NCBI RefSeq assembly: GCF_000350225.1
Contig: NW_005179058.1
Location: 124,001-188,000 of the forward strand
DNA length: 64,000 bases
Direction: 5' to 3'
Source: Chondrus crispus
Lineage: Eukaryota > Rhodophyta > Florideophyceae > Gigartinales > Gigartinaceae
Numbering within the stretch: position 1 is the stretch's first letter; each line of letters begins with the position of its first letter. Positions 62,459-64,000 of the stretch are shown here, piece by piece. A program made the translations under genes and the position numbers. The notes under the pieces are model-generated. The model was given only the letters and a program-made list of their open reading frames with translations, ran no database searches and had not been told where the DNA came from.

Positions 62459-64000
62459 ATGCCCACCATGAATGGTCACAGCAAGGCCGCCTTCGCGAAT
62501 GCACCTGGTGTTACCTACGACGGGCAGCTCCGTGTTTTCCGTCTTCGATGCAAGGACTCATTGTACGCCTTTCGCGTCGATGATGCTCGCAATCTCGAGC
62601 ATCTCTACTGGGGTCCGCCGCTCCCCACGGGCGACGATATTACATATCTTATCCGATCCCATGTCCCAACCCCCTTCGATCCTAGAGGCACCATCTCCAT
62701 CGCCAAGATACTAGGCTTGGAGGAACTCGACACCATCGACAACGTCGAGGATCTCTCCGAGAAATGGAAAGTCTTCACCAAGCAGAAGAACGCAGATGGG
62801 GTCGAAGTCGGGAAGCGTGGCCGTCGTCTCGAGAACGCCTCATGGCGTCTCTGGAGTCGGGAGCGCAGTCGCGGTGGCGATCTTAACCGCGATCTATCCG
62901 AAGCCACCCTGGAACGTACTTTGAACGAGCTCTCGGAATCCGCTAGTGCCTCACAATCTGAGGAGGTGTCCGTTCATTTTCCAGATCGCCCTGTCACTCC
63001 ACATGCTACCGCAAACGGACCAACACGTTCTGCTGGACCTATGGGACTTGGCATGCGTAGAGCAAAGGCCAGTGCTAGTATGGCTGACGTTTCTGCTGTT
63101 GCCCAAGCCCATGTCCAGGGTGCCAGATCCGGCATTTTTTCTCCACTAGAACACCATCGGTCGTCCCATGATATGGGTATGGCAGGTAAGAGTGGACCGG
63201 TGAGTCCACGTCTCAAGTACAATGCAGCCGGTCAAGTTTATAGCCCTGTTGCTGGCTCTTTTGGCGACCTTTCCATGGTTGAACAAGCCACCAACTGGGG
63301 TGCCCTTGACCCCGAGATCCTCGGCAAGAATACCAAGCTGCTCGAGTTTTCCGATGCTTGTACTGGTGACTACAGAGATGCTTCATTCAAGGTCGTCTTT
63401 TCGAAGGATGGCTCCTCAGTCTGTCCCATTCAATACAAAGGCTACAAGATTAAAGAAGGCAAAGTCCTCATGCCATCTCCGATGCCCGCGATGTACACAG
63501 ATAGTGTCGAGGAAGCGACGACCTTGATCGTTGAAATGGAAGATATCCTCTCTGGTTTACGCTTTAACCTGCACTACACCGTTATGCATGACTACGACAT
63601 TATCACTCGTCGAACTGTAATCGTGAATAACGGAAGTCATCCCGTCAATTTGGAACACCTGGTGTCGGGCACGTTTGACTTTGATGCTGAGACGAACTAC
63701 TACATGACGGAGCTCGCTGGAGGATGGGCGCGAGAGCGAGCAGTGGTCACTCAGAAGCTGGAATACGGCGTCACGGTTGTCAAGTCTGCCCGAGGTGCGA
63801 GTTCGCACCAGTTTAACCCCTTCATTGTCGTTTCTCCGAACGAAGAACCGGCGGAGGATCACGGCGAGGTTTTCGGATTCGCGCTAGTGTACTCGGGTAA
63901 TTTCAATGCCGTTACCGAGATTACAGAGTTTGGCCGTCTGCGAGTCAATATTGGCCTCAACCCTGAGAGCTTCAATTGGCATTTGGACAATCAAAAAGGA
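62459..64000 (+). CDS. Alpha-galactosidase, GH36 family, 5' part (514 codons, runs off window)
   Basis: Open from ATG 62459 to the window edge with no intron. The visible part is the N-terminal beta-sandwich domain of GH36 enzymes, which release terminal alpha-galactose from raffinose-type sugars and galactomannans. Family hallmarks: LEHLYWGPPLP near the start, DACTGDYRDASFKV, HYTVMHDYDIITRRTVIVNN, MTELAGGWARERAV, SARGASSHQFNPF (about residues 444-456), GEVFGFALVYSGNF and GLNPESFNWHL. The catalytic TIM barrel, with the nucleophile and acid/base aspartates, lies beyond the edge. There is no signal peptide, so an intracellular enzyme is likely. A Ser/Arg/Ala-rich stretch of about 200 residues (about 60-275) separates the first strands from NWGALDPEILGKN, much longer than in bacterial enzymes as I recall them. 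CACCATG nearby (second Met) is an alternative start. Confidence 0.93.
   Translation, partial: MPTMNGHSKAAFANAPGVTYDGQLRVFRLRCKDSLYAFRVDDARNLEHLYWGPPLPTGDDITYLIRSHVPTPFDPRGTISIAKILGLEELDTIDNVEDLSEKWKVFTKQKNADGVEVGKRGRRLENASWRLWSRERSRGGDLNRDLSEATLERTLNELSESASASQSEEVSVHFPDRPVTPHATANGPTRSAGPMGLGMRRAKASASMADVSAVAQAHVQGARSGIFSPLEHHRSSHDMGMAGKSGPVSPRLKYNAAGQVYSPVAGSFGDLSMVEQATNWGALDPEILGKNTKLLEFSDACTGDYRDASFKVVFSKDGSSVCPIQYKGYKIKEGKVLMPSPMPAMYTDSVEEATTLIVEMEDILSGLRFNLHYTVMHDYDIITRRTVIVNNGSHPVNLEHLVSGTFDFDAETNYYMTELAGGWARERAVVTQKLEYGVTVVKSARGASSHQFNPFIVVSPNEEPAEDHGEVFGFALVYSGNFNAVTEITEFGRLRVNIGLNPESFNWHLDNQKG

Overview
The window looks like a fungal chromosome segment, most likely from a basidiomycete. 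The evidence is a short spliceosomal intron (GTATGT...CAG, 86 bp), intron-poor host genes, chromodomain-type Ty3/Gypsy retrotransposons and GC-rich repeats without heavy RIP-type decay. The species cannot be read from the sequence; an intron-poor lineage such as Ustilaginomycotina is only a guess.

Positions 1-53,410 are almost entirely nested LTR retrotransposons of two chromovirus-like families, called A and B here. Family B has LTRs of about 1,045 bp (TGTAGTGCAATACG...CATTGCACTACA). Family A has LTRs of about 660 bp, read on the minus strand as TGTAGTATA...GTTTATGCTACA. The oldest layer is a minus-strand B copy (B0: 1-1366 and 32442-32737). A block of A elements interrupts it and is bounded by a perfect 5-bp target duplication, ACTTT (1362-1366 and 32437-32441). 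The block reads LTR, 3' half of A1 (2033-9713), LTR, complete A2 interior (23307-31777), LTR. The best explanation is that A2 inserted into A1's RT gene and LTR-LTR recombination then removed A1's 5' half. A B element on the plus strand (B1, 10291-23193) later inserted into the middle A LTR. A second plus-strand B element (B2, 32738-47926) follows, then a reversed B-like LTR, an A-type gag fragment with its LTR (A3), the 3' end of another A-like element (A4) and a decayed gag-like gene.

The most interesting feature is that both families carry a large ORF on the strand opposite gag-pol, between pol and the 3' LTR, reading inward from that LTR: 2464-4809 in A1 (781 aa) and 44809-46761 in B2 (650 aa). 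I recognise no domain in either. In family A this cassette lies between two copies of a roughly 35-bp sequence that holds the last codons of pol, its stop codon and the polypurine tract. A2 keeps both copies but has lost the ORF, and B1 keeps only the start of its ORF. The gag-pol genes are typical (CCHC knuckle, aspartic protease, RT YLDD, RNase H, integrase, chromodomain), with pol in the -1 frame relative to gag. All pol copies carry at least one lesion.

From about 53.5 kb onward the sequence is host DNA: an intronless cytochrome P450 (minus), a TA-flanked MITE, an assembly gap inside an inverted repeat, a TTA-flanked PIF/Harbinger-like element, a zinc alcohol dehydrogenase with one intron (minus) and the 5' part of a GH36 alpha-galactosidase gene (plus) running off the right edge. 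Nothing shows that these three genes share a pathway.
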